From Flavobacterium gelidilacus DSM 15343 (GTDB lineage: Bacteria > Bacteroidota > Bacteroidia > Flavobacteriales > Flavobacteriaceae), in the NCBI RefSeq assembly GCF_000422685.1, contig NZ_KE383904.1, positions 72,257 through 136,256 on the forward strand: a DNA stretch of 64,000 nt, written 5' to 3'. Below are positions 10,396 to 20,908 of this stretch, in pieces (the first letter of the stretch is position 1; each line of letters begins with the position of its first letter). The notes beneath the pieces were generated by a model. It was not told the DNA's origin, did not search any database, and saw only the letters and a list, made by a program, of their open reading frames with translations. The translations under genes and the position numbers were made by a program.

Positions 10396-10477
10396 CAATC
10401 CAAAAAATAATTTTAACTGGTTATAGGTTCATTTGGTGAGTACCATTTGAAAACCATAATCGTAATTCATACATGTT

Positions 10478-10876
10478 ATGTATACAGATCCAATAGCGGA
10501 TTATCTAACGAGAGTTAGAAATGCTGTGAGAGCTAACCACAAAGTGGTTGAGATTCCAGCATCAAACCTTAAAAAAGAAATCACAAAGATTTTATTTGAT
10601 CAAGGTTATATTTTAAGTTACAAATTCGAAGATGCTACCGTTCAAGGTACTATCAAAATCGCACTTAAGTACGATAAAGAAACAAAAGAATCTGTAATTA
10701 AAGATATTCAAAGAATTAGTAAACCAGGTTTACGTAAATATTCAGGTTCTTCAGAGATCCCAAGAATTCTTAACGGATTAGGTGTTGCAATTGTTTCCAC
10801 ATCAAAAGGCTTGATGACAGGTAAGATGGCAAAACAACTAAACGTAGGTGGAGAAGTAATTTGTTACGTATACTAA
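10478..10876 (+). CDS. rpsH: 30S ribosomal protein S8
   Basis: S8 is a primary 16S binder; in E. coli it is also the repressor of the spc operon. The 132-residue product begins MYTDPIADYLTRVRNA. It contains RISKPGLRKY and the family C-terminal signature GLGVAIVSTSKGLMT with GGEVICYVY. It is preceded by an unusually long gap (106 bp) holding a promoter-like site, whereas nearly all neighbours are within 20 bp. Confidence 0.98.
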   Translation: MYTDPIADYLTRVRNAVRANHKVVEIPASNLKKEITKILFDQGYILSYKFEDATVQGTIKIALKYDKETKESVIKDIQRISKPGLRKYSGSSEIPRILNGLGVAIVSTSKGLMTGKMAKQLNVGGEVICYVY

Positions 10877-10888
10877 TATAAAAGAAAA

Positions 10889-11431
10889 ATGTCAAGAATA
10901 GGTAAAAATCCAATTGCAATTCCAGCAGGAGTAACAGTAGATGTTAAAGACGCTGTGGTTACAGTAAAAGGAAAATTAGGCGAGCTTACTCAAGAATTTT
11001 CTGATGTAACGGTAAAAATAGAAGATAACCAAGTTATCGTTGAACGTTCATCAGATCACAAAGACGAGAGAGCGAAACACGGACTTTATCGTTCTTTGAT
11101 CAACAATATGATTGTTGGTGTTTCTGAAGGTTTTTCAAAACAATTAGAACTAGTAGGAGTAGGTTATAGAGCATCTAATCAAGGTCAAAGACTTGATTTA
11201 GCTTTAGGATTCTCTCATAATATTGTCCTAGAAGTTGTTTCTGAAGTAACTGTAGAAACTATATCAGAGAAAGGTAAAAATCCTTTAGTAAAATTATCAT
11301 CATTTGACAAACAATTATTAGGTCAAGTTGCTGCTAAAATCAGAGCTTTTCGTAAACCTGAACCTTACAAAGGAAAAGGAATTAAGTTTGTAGGTGAAGT
11401 ATTAAGAAGAAAAGCAGGTAAATCAGCTTAA
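10889..11431 (+). CDS. rplF: 50S ribosomal protein L6
   Basis: L6 lies near the sarcin-ricin loop and supports factor binding. The 180-residue product has the expected two similar domains, begins [15 protein letters not shown] and ends with the signature [22 protein letters not shown]. Spacing is 12 bp to rpsH and 11 bp to rplR. Confidence 0.98.
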   Translation: MSRIGKNPIAIPAGVTVDVKDAVVTVKGKLGELTQEFSDVTVKIEDNQVIVERSSDHKDERAKHGLYRSLINNMIVGVSEGFSKQLELVGVGYRASNQGQRLDLALGFSHNIVLEVVSEVTVETISEKGKNPLVKLSSFDKQLLGQVAAKIRAFRKPEPYKGKGIKFVGEVLRRKAGKSA

Positions 11432-11442
11432 AATTTAAGACT

Positions 11443-11793
11443 ATGTCATTAACAAAAACGGAAAGAAGACAAAGAATAAAATTCAGAATTAGAAAGATTG
11501 TTAGCGGTACTGCTGCGCAACCTAGACTTGCTGTTTTTAGATCTAATAAAGAAATCTATGCTCAAATCATAGATGATGTAAACGGTGTTACATTAGTAGC
11601 AGCATCTTCAAGAGAGAAAGGTGTTACTAAAGGAACAAACACTGAAACTGCTAATGCAGTAGGTAAGTTAGTAGCTGAAAAAGCTCTTAAAGCAGGTGTA
11701 TCTACTATCACTTTTGATAGAGGTGGATATTTATACCACGGACGTGTTAAATCATTAGCTGAAGGCGCAAGAGAAGCTGGACTTAAATTCTAA
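11443..11793 (+). CDS. rplR: 50S ribosomal protein L18
   Basis: L18 is a 5S rRNA binding protein that works with L5. The 116-residue product has a basic N-terminus ([15 protein letters not shown]) followed by [18 protein letters not shown] and [25 protein letters not shown], both diagnostic. It lies 11 bp after rplF and 6 bp before rpsE. Confidence 0.98.
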   Translation: MSLTKTERRQRIKFRIRKIVSGTAAQPRLAVFRSNKEIYAQIIDDVNGVTLVAASSREKGVTKGTNTETANAVGKLVAEKALKAGVSTITFDRGGYLYHGRVKSLAEGAREAGLKF

Positions 11794-11799
11794 GATAAT

Positions 11800-12324
11800 A
11801 TGATCAATAATTATAAAAACGTAGAACTAGTAAAACCAGGAGGACTTGATTTAAAAGACCGTTTGGTGAATGTTAATCGTGTTACTAAAGTTACAAAAGG
11901 GGGTAGAGCATTTGGTTTTTCTTCTATTGTAGTTGTAGGTGATGAAAACGGAGTTGTCGGACATGGTACTGGAAAATCTAAAGATGTAGCAGAATCAATT
12001 GCTAAAGCAGTTGAAGACGCTAAGAAAAATCTAGTTAGAATTCCATTACAAGGACAGTCAGTTCCTCACGAACAAAAAGGTAAATTTGGTGGAGCAAGAG
12101 TATTTTTAATACCAGCTTCTCATGGTACTGGAGTTATTGCAGGTGGTGCAGTACGTGCGGTACTTGAGTCAGTAGGTATTCATGATGTATTATCAAAATC
12201 TCAAGGTTCATCAAATCCTCATAATGTTGTTAAAGCAACTTTCGATGCGTTATTGCAAATGAGAAGTGCTTATACGATTTCAAAACAAAGGGGAGTATCT
12301 TTAGAAAAAGTATTTAAAGGTTAA
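11800..12324 (+). CDS. rpsE: 30S ribosomal protein S5
   Basis: S5 takes part in decoding fidelity and mRNA unwinding. The 174-residue product contains [34 protein letters not shown], the double-stranded RNA binding-like S5 N-domain, and the C-domain with [19 protein letters not shown]. The loop that carries spectinomycin-resistance changes looks wild type. rpmD follows after 15 bp. Confidence 0.98.
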   Translation: MINNYKNVELVKPGGLDLKDRLVNVNRVTKVTKGGRAFGFSSIVVVGDENGVVGHGTGKSKDVAESIAKAVEDAKKNLVRIPLQGQSVPHEQKGKFGGARVFLIPASHGTGVIAGGAVRAVLESVGIHDVLSKSQGSSNPHNVVKATFDALLQMRSAYTISKQRGVSLEKVFKG

Positions 12325-12339
12325 TAATTCAAGGAAAAA

Positions 12340-12519
12340 ATGGCAAAAATATTAGTAAAACAAGTAAAAAGCAAAATCAATTGTCCTCTTACACAAAAGA
12401 GAACTCTTATTGCTTTAGGTCTAAAAAAAATGGGACAAGTTGTTGAGCATGATGACAACCAAGCTATCCTTGGAATGGTAAACAAAGTAAAACACTTAGT
12501 TTCTGTTGAAACTAAATAA
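12340..12519 (+). CDS. rpmD: 50S ribosomal protein L30
   Basis: This short gene was found by translating the gap between rpsE and rplO. The ATG at 12340 gives 59 residues starting MAKILVKQVKSKINCP and including QKRTLIALGLKKMGQVVEHDDNQAILGMVNKVKHLV, a complete L30 with the family's typical length. An A/G-rich AAGGAAAAA stretch precedes the start. It keeps the standard spc-operon position before rplO. Confidence 0.97.
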   Translation: MAKILVKQVKSKINCPLTQKRTLIALGLKKMGQVVEHDDNQAILGMVNKVKHLVSVETK

Positions 12520-12530
12520 CATATACAGTT

Positions 12531-12983
12531 ATGAATTTAAGTAATTTACAACCAGCGGAAGGTTCAACGCACAACCAAAATAAAAGATTAGGTAGAGGAG
12601 AAGGTTCTGGAAAAGGTGGTACCGCATCACGTGGACATAAAGGAGCTAAATCTCGTTCTGGTTATTCTAAGAAGATTGGTTTTGAGGGAGGGCAAATGCC
12701 TCTTCAAAGACGTGTGCCTAAGTTCGGATTTAAAAATATTAACAGAAAAGAATATCAAGGTGTTAATCTTGATACACTTCAAATGTTAGTTGACAATGGA
12801 GTAGTAACTGACACTGTAGATTTTACAGTTTTAGTTGATACAAGATTAGCGACCAAAAACGAATTAGTTAAAATTTTAGGTAGAGGCGAATTAAAAGCAA
12901 AACTTAAAGTGAGTGGACACAAATTTACTGCTACTGCAAAAGCTGCTATTGAGGCTGCTGGTGGAGAAGTAGTAATTTTATAA
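12531..12983 (+). CDS. rplO: 50S ribosomal protein L15
   Basis: L15 is a late 50S assembly protein. The 150-residue product has the long glycine- and basic-rich N-terminal extension (KRLGRGEGSGKGGTASRGHKG, then GGQMPLQRRVPKFGFKN) and a C-terminal globular domain ending in EAAGGEVVIL. It lies 11 bp after rpmD and 16 bp before secY. Confidence 0.98.
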   Translation: MNLSNLQPAEGSTHNQNKRLGRGEGSGKGGTASRGHKGAKSRSGYSKKIGFEGGQMPLQRRVPKFGFKNINRKEYQGVNLDTLQMLVDNGVVTDTVDFTVLVDTRLATKNELVKILGRGELKAKLKVSGHKFTATAKAAIEAAGGEVVIL

Positions 12984-12999
12984 CAAATAGTATAGTAAA

Positions 13000-14349
13000 A
13001 TGAAGAAATTTATAGATTCTTTAGTCAATGTTTGGAAAATCGAAGAGTTAAAAAACAGAATTCTGTTGACTCTAGGATTGTTATTGGTGTATCGTTTTGG
13101 TGCTCAAGTAACACTTCCAGGTATTGATGCTACTAAACTAGGAAATTTAACTAGCCAAACCGATCAAGGTATTGGCTGGTTAATTGATGTTTTTACAGGT
13201 GGAGCTTTCTCACAAGCATCTATTTTTGCTTTAGGAATTATGCCTTATATTTCTGCATCGATTGTAGTACAATTGATGGGAATAGCAGTTCCTTACTTGC
13301 AAAAACTTCAAAAAGATGGTGAAAGTGGAAGAAAAAAGATAAATCAAATTACAAGATGGTTGACTATTGCAATTACTTTAGTTCAAGGTCCTGGTTATAT
13401 TTATAATCTTTATTCTACACTTCCTCCTGATGCATTTTTATTAGGATTTAATTCATTCCAATTTTTATTCTCAGCAGTATTAATCCTAGTTACAGGTACA
13501 ATTTTTGCTATGTGGTTAGGAGAAAAGATTACTGATAAAGGTATTGGAAATGGTATTTCATTATTAATTATGGTTGGAATTATCGCTAGGATGCCACAAG
13601 CATTCATGCAAGAGATAGCATCAAGAACTTCTCAAGCAAATGGTGGTGTACTTATGATTGTAATTGAAATAATAATATGGTTGCTAGTAATAGTAGCATG
13701 TGTATTGTTAGTAATGGCTGTTAGAAAAATTCAAGTTCAATATGCACGTAGAACAGTTTCTGGTGACTTTGAACAAGATCTAATGGGTGGTGGTGATAGA
13801 CAATTTATTCCATTAAAATTAAACGCATCGGGTGTAATGCCAATCATATTTGCACAAGCAATTATGTTTATCCCAGCTGCATTAGCAGGTTTATCACAAT
13901 CTGATAATGCACAATCTATCGCAACAATGTTTAAAAATCCATTTGGATTAGTATATAATCTAGTGTTTGCATTACTAATTATAGTGTTTACATATTTTTA
14001 TACTGCGATTACAATACCAACTAATAAAATGGCTGATGATTTAAAAAGGAGTGGTGGATTTATACCAGGTGTTAAGCCAGGTTCTGAAACTTCAGACTTT
14101 TTAGATAAAATTATGTCACTAATAACGTTTCCAGGTTCACTTTACCTTGCTTTTATCGCTGTGTTTCCAGCTATAGCTGTTAGTGTTATGGGTGTTCAAG
14201 GTTCATGGGGTTATTTCTATGGAGGAACTTCGTTATTAATTATGGTAGGAGTTGCAATTGATACAATTCAACAAATAAATTCTTATTTATTGAATAAACA
14301 TTATGATGGGTTGATGAAAAGTGGTAAAAACAGAAAAGCAGTAGCTTAA
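13000..14349 (+). CDS. secY: Protein translocase channel subunit SecY
   Basis: SecY is the membrane channel of the general secretion pathway. The 449-residue product has ten hydrophobic segments in the expected pattern. Diagnostic motifs are [11 protein letters not shown] in the plug region, [28 protein letters not shown], the cytoplasmic loop with YARR and the [12 protein letters not shown] segment. Its place between rplO and infA is the classical spc-operon end. Confidence 0.98.
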   Translation: MKKFIDSLVNVWKIEELKNRILLTLGLLLVYRFGAQVTLPGIDATKLGNLTSQTDQGIGWLIDVFTGGAFSQASIFALGIMPYISASIVVQLMGIAVPYLQKLQKDGESGRKKINQITRWLTIAITLVQGPGYIYNLYSTLPPDAFLLGFNSFQFLFSAVLILVTGTIFAMWLGEKITDKGIGNGISLLIMVGIIARMPQAFMQEIASRTSQANGGVLMIVIEIIIWLLVIVACVLLVMAVRKIQVQYARRTVSGDFEQDLMGGGDRQFIPLKLNASGVMPIIFAQAIMFIPAALAGLSQSDNAQSIATMFKNPFGLVYNLVFALLIIVFTYFYTAITIPTNKMADDLKRSGGFIPGVKPGSETSDFLDKIMSLITFPGSLYLAFIAVFPAIAVSVMGVQGSWGYFYGGTSLLIMVGVAIDTIQQINSYLLNKHYDGLMKSGKNRKAVA

Positions 14350-14356
14350 TTATTTT

Positions 14357-14572
14357 ATGGCAAAACAATCAGCAATAGAACAAGACGGAACAATAATTGA
14401 AGCATTATCAAATGCTATGTTTCGAGTAGAATTAGAAAACGGGCACATTGTAATTGCTCACATCTCTGGAAAAATGCGTATGCATTATATCAAATTATTA
14501 CCTGGTGATAAAGTGAAACTAGAAATGAGTCCTTACGATTTGTCTAAAGCAAGAATCACATATAGATACTAA
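14357..14572 (+). CDS. infA: Translation initiation factor IF-1
   Basis: IF-1 occupies the A-site during initiation. The 71-residue OB-fold product starts [17 protein letters not shown] and contains [49 protein letters not shown], the full signature. It lies 7 bp after secY and 10 bp before rpmJ. Confidence 0.98.
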   Translation: MAKQSAIEQDGTIIEALSNAMFRVELENGHIVIAHISGKMRMHYIKLLPGDKVKLEMSPYDLSKARITYRY

Positions 14573-14582
14573 ATCTAATAGC

Positions 14583-14699
14583 ATGAAAGTAAGAGCATCA
14601 GTTAAAAAAAGAAGTGCCGAGTGCAAAATTGTACGAAGAAAAGGCAGATTATACGTAATCAACAAAAAGAATCCTAGATTTAAACAAAGACAAGGATAA
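14583..14699 (+). CDS. rpmJ: 50S ribosomal protein L36, zinc-free form
   Basis: This very short gene was found by direct translation between infA and rpsM. It encodes 38 residues, [20 protein letters not shown] followed by [18 protein letters not shown]. The ends match L36 exactly. Only one cysteine remains of the usual CxxC...C...H set, so the zinc ribbon cannot form. rpsM starts 2 bp after the stop. Confidence 0.96.
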   Translation: MKVRASVKKRSAECKIVRRKGRLYVINKKNPRFKQRQG

Positions 14700-14701
14700 T
14701 T

Positions 14702-15076
14702 ATGGCAAGAATAGCAGGGGTAGATATACCTAAACAGAAAAGAGGAGTTATTGCTTTAACATACATTTTTGGTATTGGTAATAGCAGAGCTAAAGAGATT
14801 TTAGAAAAAGCTCAAGTTAGCGAAGACAAAAAAGTTTCAGATTGGAACGATGAAGAAATCGGAGCAATTCGTGAAGCTGTATCATTTTTCAAAATTGAAG
14901 GTGAATTACGTTCAGAAGTTCAATTAAACATCAAACGTTTAATGGATATTGGTTGTAATAGAGGAATTCGTCATAGAGCGGGTCTTCCTTTAAGAGGTCA
15001 AAGAACTAAAAACAACTCAAGAACAAGAAAAGGTAAAAGAAAAACTGTTGCAAACAAGAAAAAAGCAACTAAATAA
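14702..15076 (+). CDS. rpsM: 30S ribosomal protein S13
   Basis: S13 forms head intersubunit bridges and touches P-site tRNA. The 124-residue product begins [26 protein letters not shown] and ends with [32 protein letters not shown], the standard signature and basic tail. It is the first of the alpha-operon group (rpsM, rpsK, rpsD, rpoA, rplQ). Confidence 0.98.
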   Translation: MARIAGVDIPKQKRGVIALTYIFGIGNSRAKEILEKAQVSEDKKVSDWNDEEIGAIREAVSFFKIEGELRSEVQLNIKRLMDIGCNRGIRHRAGLPLRGQRTKNNSRTRKGKRKTVANKKKATK

Positions 15077-15084
15077 TAAGTAAT

Positions 15085-15468
15085 ATGGCTAAGGCAACTA
15101 CAAAAAAACGTAAAGTTATTGTTGAATCAACAGGAGAAGCTCATATTAGTGCAACTTTTAACAACATCATTATTTCTTTAACAAATAAGAAAGGTGAAGT
15201 TATTTCTTGGTCTTCAGCTGGTAAAATGGGTTTTAGAGGTTCTAAAAAGAACACTCCATACGCAGCTCAAATGGCAGCAGAAGATTGTTCAAAAGTAGCT
15301 CTTGACGCTGGTCTTAAAAAAGTAAAAGTTTACGTTAAAGGACCAGGAAACGGTAGAGAATCTGCAATCAGATCATTACATAATGGTGGAATTGAAGTTA
15401 CAGAAATTATTGATGTAACACCAATGCCTCATAATGGATGTCGTCCTCCAAAAAGAAGAAGAGTTTAA
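15085..15468 (+). CDS. rpsK: 30S ribosomal protein S11
   Basis: S11 is a 30S platform protein near the E-site mRNA. The 127-residue product contains [44 protein letters not shown] and the C-terminal signature [19 protein letters not shown] 117-bp gap, the largest within this group, separates it from rpsD and holds promoter and hairpin elements. Confidence 0.98.
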   Translation: MAKATTKKRKVIVESTGEAHISATFNNIIISLTNKKGEVISWSSAGKMGFRGSKKNTPYAAQMAAEDCSKVALDAGLKKVKVYVKGPGNGRESAIRSLHNGGIEVTEIIDVTPMPHNGCRPPKRRRV

Positions 15469-15482
15469 TCAAATATATTTAC

Positions 15483-15572
15483 TATATTTGCACTCTTAAA
15501 AAAATATTTTAGTATAAACTAGATAGAATTACGATTATCGAAGGATTAGACCTGAATTCATAATCTCTATCT
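15483..15572 (+). promoter_or_regulatory. rpsD leader: -7 box and long hairpin, possible S4 autoregulatory site
   Basis: TATATTTG at 15483-15490 matches the -7 box; the -33 element is weak. Downstream, AGATAGA-ATTA (15521-15531) pairs with TAATCTCTATCT (15561-15572), an 11-bp stem with one bulged base, enclosing about 29 nt. It ends 13 nt before the rpsD ATG. S4 represses its own operon in several bacteria through leader structures; that this one does so is inference. Confidence 0.5.
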
Positions 15573-15585
15573 TAAACAATTAGAA

Positions 15586-16191
15586 ATGGCAAGATATACT
15601 GGTCCAAAAACTAAAATTGCTCGTAAATTTGGCGAAGCAATATTCGGAGAAGACAAAGCCTTCGAAAAAAGAAATTATCCTCCTGGACAACATGGAATGT
15701 CTAAAAGAAGAGGTAAAAAATCTGAATATGCTATCCAGTTAATGGAAAAGCAAAAAGCTAAATATACTTACGGTATTTTAGAAAAACAATTCAGAAACTT
15801 ATTCAAAAAAGCATCTGCAGCTTCTGGTGTAACAGGTGAAATCCTTTTACAACTTTGTGAATCAAGATTAGACAACGTAGTATACAGAATGGGTATTGCT
15901 CCTTCTCGTAGAGGTGCACGTCAAATCGTTTCGCACAGACACGTTACTGTAAATGGTGAATTAGTGAACATTCCTTCTTATCACATCAAACCAGGTGATA
16001 AAGTAGCTGTTCGTGAAAAATCTAAATCTCTTGAAGCTATCGATCGTTCTTTATCTAATGCATCTCAAGTTTATGAGTGGATTACATGGAACAATGATAC
16101 TAAGGAAGGTACTTTCGTATCTGTTCCTCAAAGACTTCAGATTCCAGAAAACATTAAAGAGCAACTAATCGTAGAGTTGTATAACAAATAA
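15586..16191 (+). CDS. rpsD: 30S ribosomal protein S4
   Basis: S4 initiates 30S assembly and is an autogenous regulator in many bacteria. The 201-residue product has the N-terminal part [24 protein letters not shown] and the S4 RNA-binding fold with [34 protein letters not shown]. The N-terminal region lacks the CxxC zinc pairs of some S4 types. It has its own leader with a promoter-like box and hairpin. Confidence 0.98.
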   Translation: MARYTGPKTKIARKFGEAIFGEDKAFEKRNYPPGQHGMSKRRGKKSEYAIQLMEKQKAKYTYGILEKQFRNLFKKASAASGVTGEILLQLCESRLDNVVYRMGIAPSRRGARQIVSHRHVTVNGELVNIPSYHIKPGDKVAVREKSKSLEAIDRSLSNASQVYEWITWNNDTKEGTFVSVPQRLQIPENIKEQLIVELYNK

Positions 16192-16211
16192 AAATACACA
16201 TTAAGCGAATT

Positions 16212-17204
16212 ATGGCAGTATTTAATTTTCAGAAGCCCGATAAAGTTATCATGATCGATTCAACCGATTTTGAAGGTAAGTTTGAATTCAGACCTTTAGA
16301 ACCTGGTTACGGATTGACAGTTGGTAATGCACTTAGAAGAGTTTTACTTTCTGCATTAGAAGGTTTTGCAATAACATCAGTAAAAATTGAAGGTGTAGAA
16401 CATGAGTTCTCTACAATTCCTGGTGTAGTTGAAGACGTTACAGAAATTATCCTTAATCTTAAACAAGTACGTTTTAAACGTCAAATTGAAGATATCGATA
16501 ACGAGTCTGTTTCAATGTCTCTATCAGGTAAAGAGGTGTTAACTGCAGGTGATTTTCAAAAATTCATCTCTGGTTTCCAAATCTTAAACCCAGATTTAGT
16601 TATCTGTAACCTTGATAGCAAAACTTCAATTAATATGGAACTTACTATCGAAAAAGGTAGAGGATATGTTCCAGCAGAAGAAAACAAAAAAGCAAATGCA
16701 CCAATTGGTACAATATATACTGACTCAATTTACACACCAGTAAAAAATGTTAAGTATTCTATTGAGAACTTTCGTGTGGAGCAAAAAACTGACTATGAAA
16801 AGTTAGTTTTCGAAATCCAAACGGATGGTTCAATTAATCCAAAAGATGCATTAACTGAAGCAGCTAAAACGTTGATTCATCACTTTATGTTGTTTTCTGA
16901 CGAAAGAATTACACTTGAGGCTGACGAAATTGCTCAAACAGAATCTTATGACGAAGAGTCATTACACATGAGACAGTTGTTAAAAACTAAACTTGTGGAT
17001 ATGGATTTATCAGTTAGAGCTTTAAATTGTTTAAAAGCAGCTGAAGTTGACACTTTAGGAGACTTAGTGTCTTTCAATAAAAACGACTTAATGAAATTCC
17101 GTAACTTTGGTAAAAAATCTTTAACAGAATTAGACGAATTAGTCGCTGTGAAAGGTCTTACTTTCGGTATGGATTTAGCAAAATACAAATTAGATAAAGA
17201 ATAA
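16212..17204 (+). CDS. rpoA: RNA polymerase alpha subunit
   Basis: The product is the scaffold subunit of RNA polymerase that also contacts upstream DNA and activators. It has 330 residues. The N-terminal dimerisation domain contains [26 protein letters not shown] and [19 protein letters not shown]. The C-terminal domain (about 255-325) has the helix-hairpin-helix-like [36 protein letters not shown]. It lies 20 bp after rpsD and 62 bp before rplQ. Confidence 0.98.
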   Translation: MAVFNFQKPDKVIMIDSTDFEGKFEFRPLEPGYGLTVGNALRRVLLSALEGFAITSVKIEGVEHEFSTIPGVVEDVTEIILNLKQVRFKRQIEDIDNESVSMSLSGKEVLTAGDFQKFISGFQILNPDLVICNLDSKTSINMELTIEKGRGYVPAEENKKANAPIGTIYTDSIYTPVKNVKYSIENFRVEQKTDYEKLVFEIQTDGSINPKDALTEAAKTLIHHFMLFSDERITLEADEIAQTESYDEESLHMRQLLKTKLVDMDLSVRALNCLKAAEVDTLGDLVSFNKNDLMKFRNFGKKSLTELDELVAVKGLTFGMDLAKYKLDKE

Positions 17205-17266
17205 ATTACTTCATATTTTGCTCTCCAATAGTGGATTGTAGCAAGATGAGGGTTAAAAAATAAGTC

Positions 17267-17773
17267 ATGAGACACGGAAAAAAATTCAATCATTTAAGTA
17301 GACAAAAAGGACATAGAGCATCTATGCTTGCAAATATGGCTTGTTCACTTATTGAGCACAAACGTATCAATACAACAGTTGCAAAAGCGAAAGCTTTAAG
17401 AGTGTTTTTTGAGCCGTTAGTTACAAAATCAAAAGAAGATACTACACATAATCGTCGTATTTGTTTCGCTTATTTAAGAGACAAATATGCAGTTACTGAG
17501 TTATTCAGAGAAGTTGCTGCTAAAGTTGGAGATCGTCCAGGAGGATACACTCGTATCATCAAATTGGGTAATCGTTTAGGAGATAACGCTGATATGGCAA
17601 TGATTGAGTTAGTTGACTTCAATGAATTGTACAATGGTGGTAAAAAAGAAGAGAAAAAAGGAAGAAGCCGTAGAGGTGGTAAAGCTAAAAAAGCGGAATC
17701 AACTACTGAAGCTCCTGTTGCAGAAACTCCTGCTCCTGAAACTTCTGAAGAATCTACTGATAAAGCAGAATAA
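17267..17773 (+). CDS. rplQ: 50S ribosomal protein L17 with acidic/Ala-Pro tail
   Basis: L17 sits near the tunnel exit. Residues 1-125 are a normal L17, beginning [24 protein letters not shown], with [31 protein letters not shown]. The remaining 40 or so residues form a basic patch ([19 protein letters not shown]) followed by a low-complexity Pro/Ala/Thr/Glu tail. Such tails occur in other Bacteroidota L17 proteins. It is the last gene of the superoperon and is followed by a terminator. Confidence 0.97.
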   Translation: MRHGKKFNHLSRQKGHRASMLANMACSLIEHKRINTTVAKAKALRVFFEPLVTKSKEDTTHNRRICFAYLRDKYAVTELFREVAAKVGDRPGGYTRIIKLGNRLGDNADMAMIELVDFNELYNGGKKEEKKGRSRRGGKAKKAESTTEAPVAETPAPETSEESTDKAE

Positions 17774-17796
17774 TGAATATCTATTCATAAATACAA

Positions 17797-17834
17797 AAAA
17801 GGATAAGCTAATTTTTAGTTTATCCTTTTTTTTT
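17797..17834 (+). terminator. Rho-independent terminator after rplQ
   Basis: GGATAAGCTA (17801-17810) pairs with TAGTTTATCC (17816-17825), a 10-bp stem with one G-U pair and a short loop. An A-run precedes it and nine T follow. Confidence 0.85.
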
Positions 17835-18109
17835 GGTTTTTATTTTCCCTTCCTCTGGAGGGGTGCCCAAAGGGTGGGGTGGTTAAAGGTTTTGAAGATA
17901 TTTATAACTATGATTTTTTGGAGTATTAAGGCTTGGGCTTTATTGGGTTATGTAATTCCTGCTGTCCATTCTATCTTTTATTGCGAGGAACGAAGCAAAC
18001 TTATAATGATACTATAATTTCGCAATAAAAGGATGCCATTCCCATCAGGGCTAGAAGAGAATCTGTTCGAATGTTTATAAACTTATTTTTTTAGAAAAAA
18101 GAATTACAC
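17835..18109. repeat. Intergenic repeat elements between rplQ and carA
   Basis: No gene is visible. Near 17848-17881 is a C/G-rich stretch with TCTGGAGGGGTGCCCAAAGG, a dispersed Bacteroidota-type repeat. From about 17956 to 18053 is a hairpin element: CTGCTGTCC, then CTTTTATTGCG (17975-17985) paired with CGCAATAAAAG (18021-18031), then GATGCC and ATCAGGGCTAG. The loop contains TTGCGAGGAACGAAGCAA. Elements of this shape are common between Flavobacterium genes and may be a structured RNA; which strand is used is unclear. Confidence 0.5.
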
Positions 18110-18117
18110 TAAATTTG
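18110..18117 (+). promoter_or_regulatory. -7 box of the carA promoter
   Basis: TAAATTTG at 18110-18117 is a perfect TAnnTTTG box, 18 bp before the carA ATG. The -33 element is not clear. The box argues against the longer in-frame TTG start at 18115. Confidence 0.6.
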
Positions 18118-18135
18118 CAAAACAACACACAACAA

Positions 18136-19254
18136 ATGCAATACACTACTAAACAAAAAGCCATCGTATTACTAGCAGATGGAACTATTTTTCACGGAAA
18201 ATCAATCGGAATTAGCGGTACAACCTTTGGCGAAGTTTGTTTCAATACTGGAATGAGCGGTTACCAAGAAATTTTTACAGATCCTTCTTATTTCGGGCAA
18301 ATTATGGTAACAACCAATCCTCATATTGGTAACTATGGTGTAAGCTTAAATGATGTAGAATCAGATGGAGTAAAAATCGCTGGACTTATTTGTAAAAACT
18401 TTAGTTTCAATTATTCTAGACCAGACGCTTCTGAAAGTTTATATGATTATTTTGAAAAACAAAATATCGTTGCTGTTTCAGATGTTGATACAAGGGCTTT
18501 GGTAAGCTATATTAGAGATAATGGAGCACAAAATGCAATTATTTCAACAGACGGCACATCAATTGAGGATTTAAAAGATCAATTAGCAAATGTTCCAAAC
18601 ATGAAAGGTTTAGAATTAGCTTCTAAAGTTTCTACTAAAGAACCTTATTTTTATGGTGACGAAAAAGCCACTTATAAAGTTTCAGCTTTAGATTTAGGAA
18701 TTAAAACTAATATTTTAAGAAACCTAGCAAAAAGAGATTGCTACATAAAGGTATTTCCTTTTGACGCTTCTTATGAAGATTTAAAAAGTTTTAATCCAGA
18801 TGGATATTTTTTATCAAATGGACCTGGTGATCCTGAGCCATTACATCAAGCACAAAACACTGCAAAAGAAATTATCGCTAACAATAAACCGTTATTCGGA
18901 ATTTGTCTAGGACATCAAGTAATTGCTTTAGCCAATGGAATTTCGACTTATAAAATGTTCAATGGTCATAGAGGAATTAATCATCCTGTAAAAAACTTGT
19001 TGACAGGTAAAGGAGAAATCACTTCTCAAAATCACGGATTTGCTGTAAATAAAGAAGAATTAGAAAAAAATCAAGATATGGAAATCACGCATTTACACTT
19101 AAATGATGATACTGTAGCCGGAATGCGAATGAAATCTAAAAACTGTTTTTCAGTACAATATCACCCAGAAGCAAGTCCAGGACCACATGATGCTGAATAT
19201 TTGTTCGATACTTTTATAGAGAATATAAAGAAACAAAATTTACAAGAAGTTTAA
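18136..19254 (+). CDS. carA: Carbamoyl-phosphate synthase small subunit
   Basis: This glutamine amidotransferase subunit supplies ammonia to CarB for carbamoyl phosphate, used for pyrimidines and arginine. The 372-residue product has the N-terminal CPSase domain (ADGTIFHGKSIG, CFNTGMSGYQEIFTDPSY) and a class I GATase domain. The triad is visible: the nucleophile Cys in FGICLGHQ, and the His and Glu in QYHPEASPGPHD. I start at the ATG at 18136; an upstream TTG lies inside the promoter box. carB is not adjacent. Confidence 0.96.
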   Translation: MQYTTKQKAIVLLADGTIFHGKSIGISGTTFGEVCFNTGMSGYQEIFTDPSYFGQIMVTTNPHIGNYGVSLNDVESDGVKIAGLICKNFSFNYSRPDASESLYDYFEKQNIVAVSDVDTRALVSYIRDNGAQNAIISTDGTSIEDLKDQLANVPNMKGLELASKVSTKEPYFYGDEKATYKVSALDLGIKTNILRNLAKRDCYIKVFPFDASYEDLKSFNPDGYFLSNGPGDPEPLHQAQNTAKEIIANNKPLFGICLGHQVIALANGISTYKMFNGHRGINHPVKNLLTGKGEITSQNHGFAVNKEELEKNQDMEITHLHLNDDTVAGMRMKSKNCFSVQYHPEASPGPHDAEYLFDTFIENIKKQNLQEV

Positions 19255-19262
19255 TAAGATTT

Positions 19263-19298
19263 AAACCTAACACGTTTTCAGAACTTGTTAGGTTTTTT
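19263..19298 (+). terminator. Rho-independent terminator after carA
   Basis: AAACCTAACA (19263-19272) pairs with TGTTAGGTTT (19286-19295), a 10-bp stem, and further T follow. Confidence 0.8.
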
Positions 19299-19361
19299 AA
19301 GAAATTAAAAAAAGAATAAGATTGTAACAATTTAACTAAAACGTTATCGTTTATAAGTTTA

Positions 19362-19393
19362 TTGGCGTTTAAAATATAGAATGTTTAAATTTG
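19362..19393 (+). promoter_or_regulatory. Promoter of eno
   Basis: TTG at 19362-19364 and TAAATTTG at 19386-19393, 21 bp apart, fit the Bacteroidota consensus. The box ends 29 bp before the ATG. Confidence 0.7.
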
Positions 19394-19419
19394 TATACCG
19401 AATTTTAAAAAATCATTAA

Positions 19420-20715
<1,296 letters not shown>

Positions 20716-20774
20716 GACATTAACTGTTATACTGAATTTGCTAGTGCTGAATTCATTTCAGTATTTTAGCATTT

Positions 20775-20818
20775 AAACCCTTCTAGAGTTTCAAACTTTA
20801 GAAGGGTTTGCTTTTTTT
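20775..20818 (+). terminator. Rho-independent terminator after eno
   Basis: AAACCCTTCTA (20775-20785) pairs with TAGAAGGGTTT (20799-20809), followed after GC by a run of seven T. Confidence 0.85.
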
Positions 20819-20882
20819 ATCTCAAATTCTCATTCAAAACACTCAAATTCTAAATCACTATAAATTCCTAACAAGGAAATGT

Positions 20883-20890
20883 TACATTTG
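20883..20890 (+). promoter_or_regulatory. -7 box before the sensor kinase gene
   Basis: TACATTTG at 20883-20890 is a perfect TAnnTTTG box, 18 bp before the ATG. No clear -33 TTG is seen. Confidence 0.55.
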
Positions 20891-20908
20891 TTTATCAATA
20901 ATAAATAA

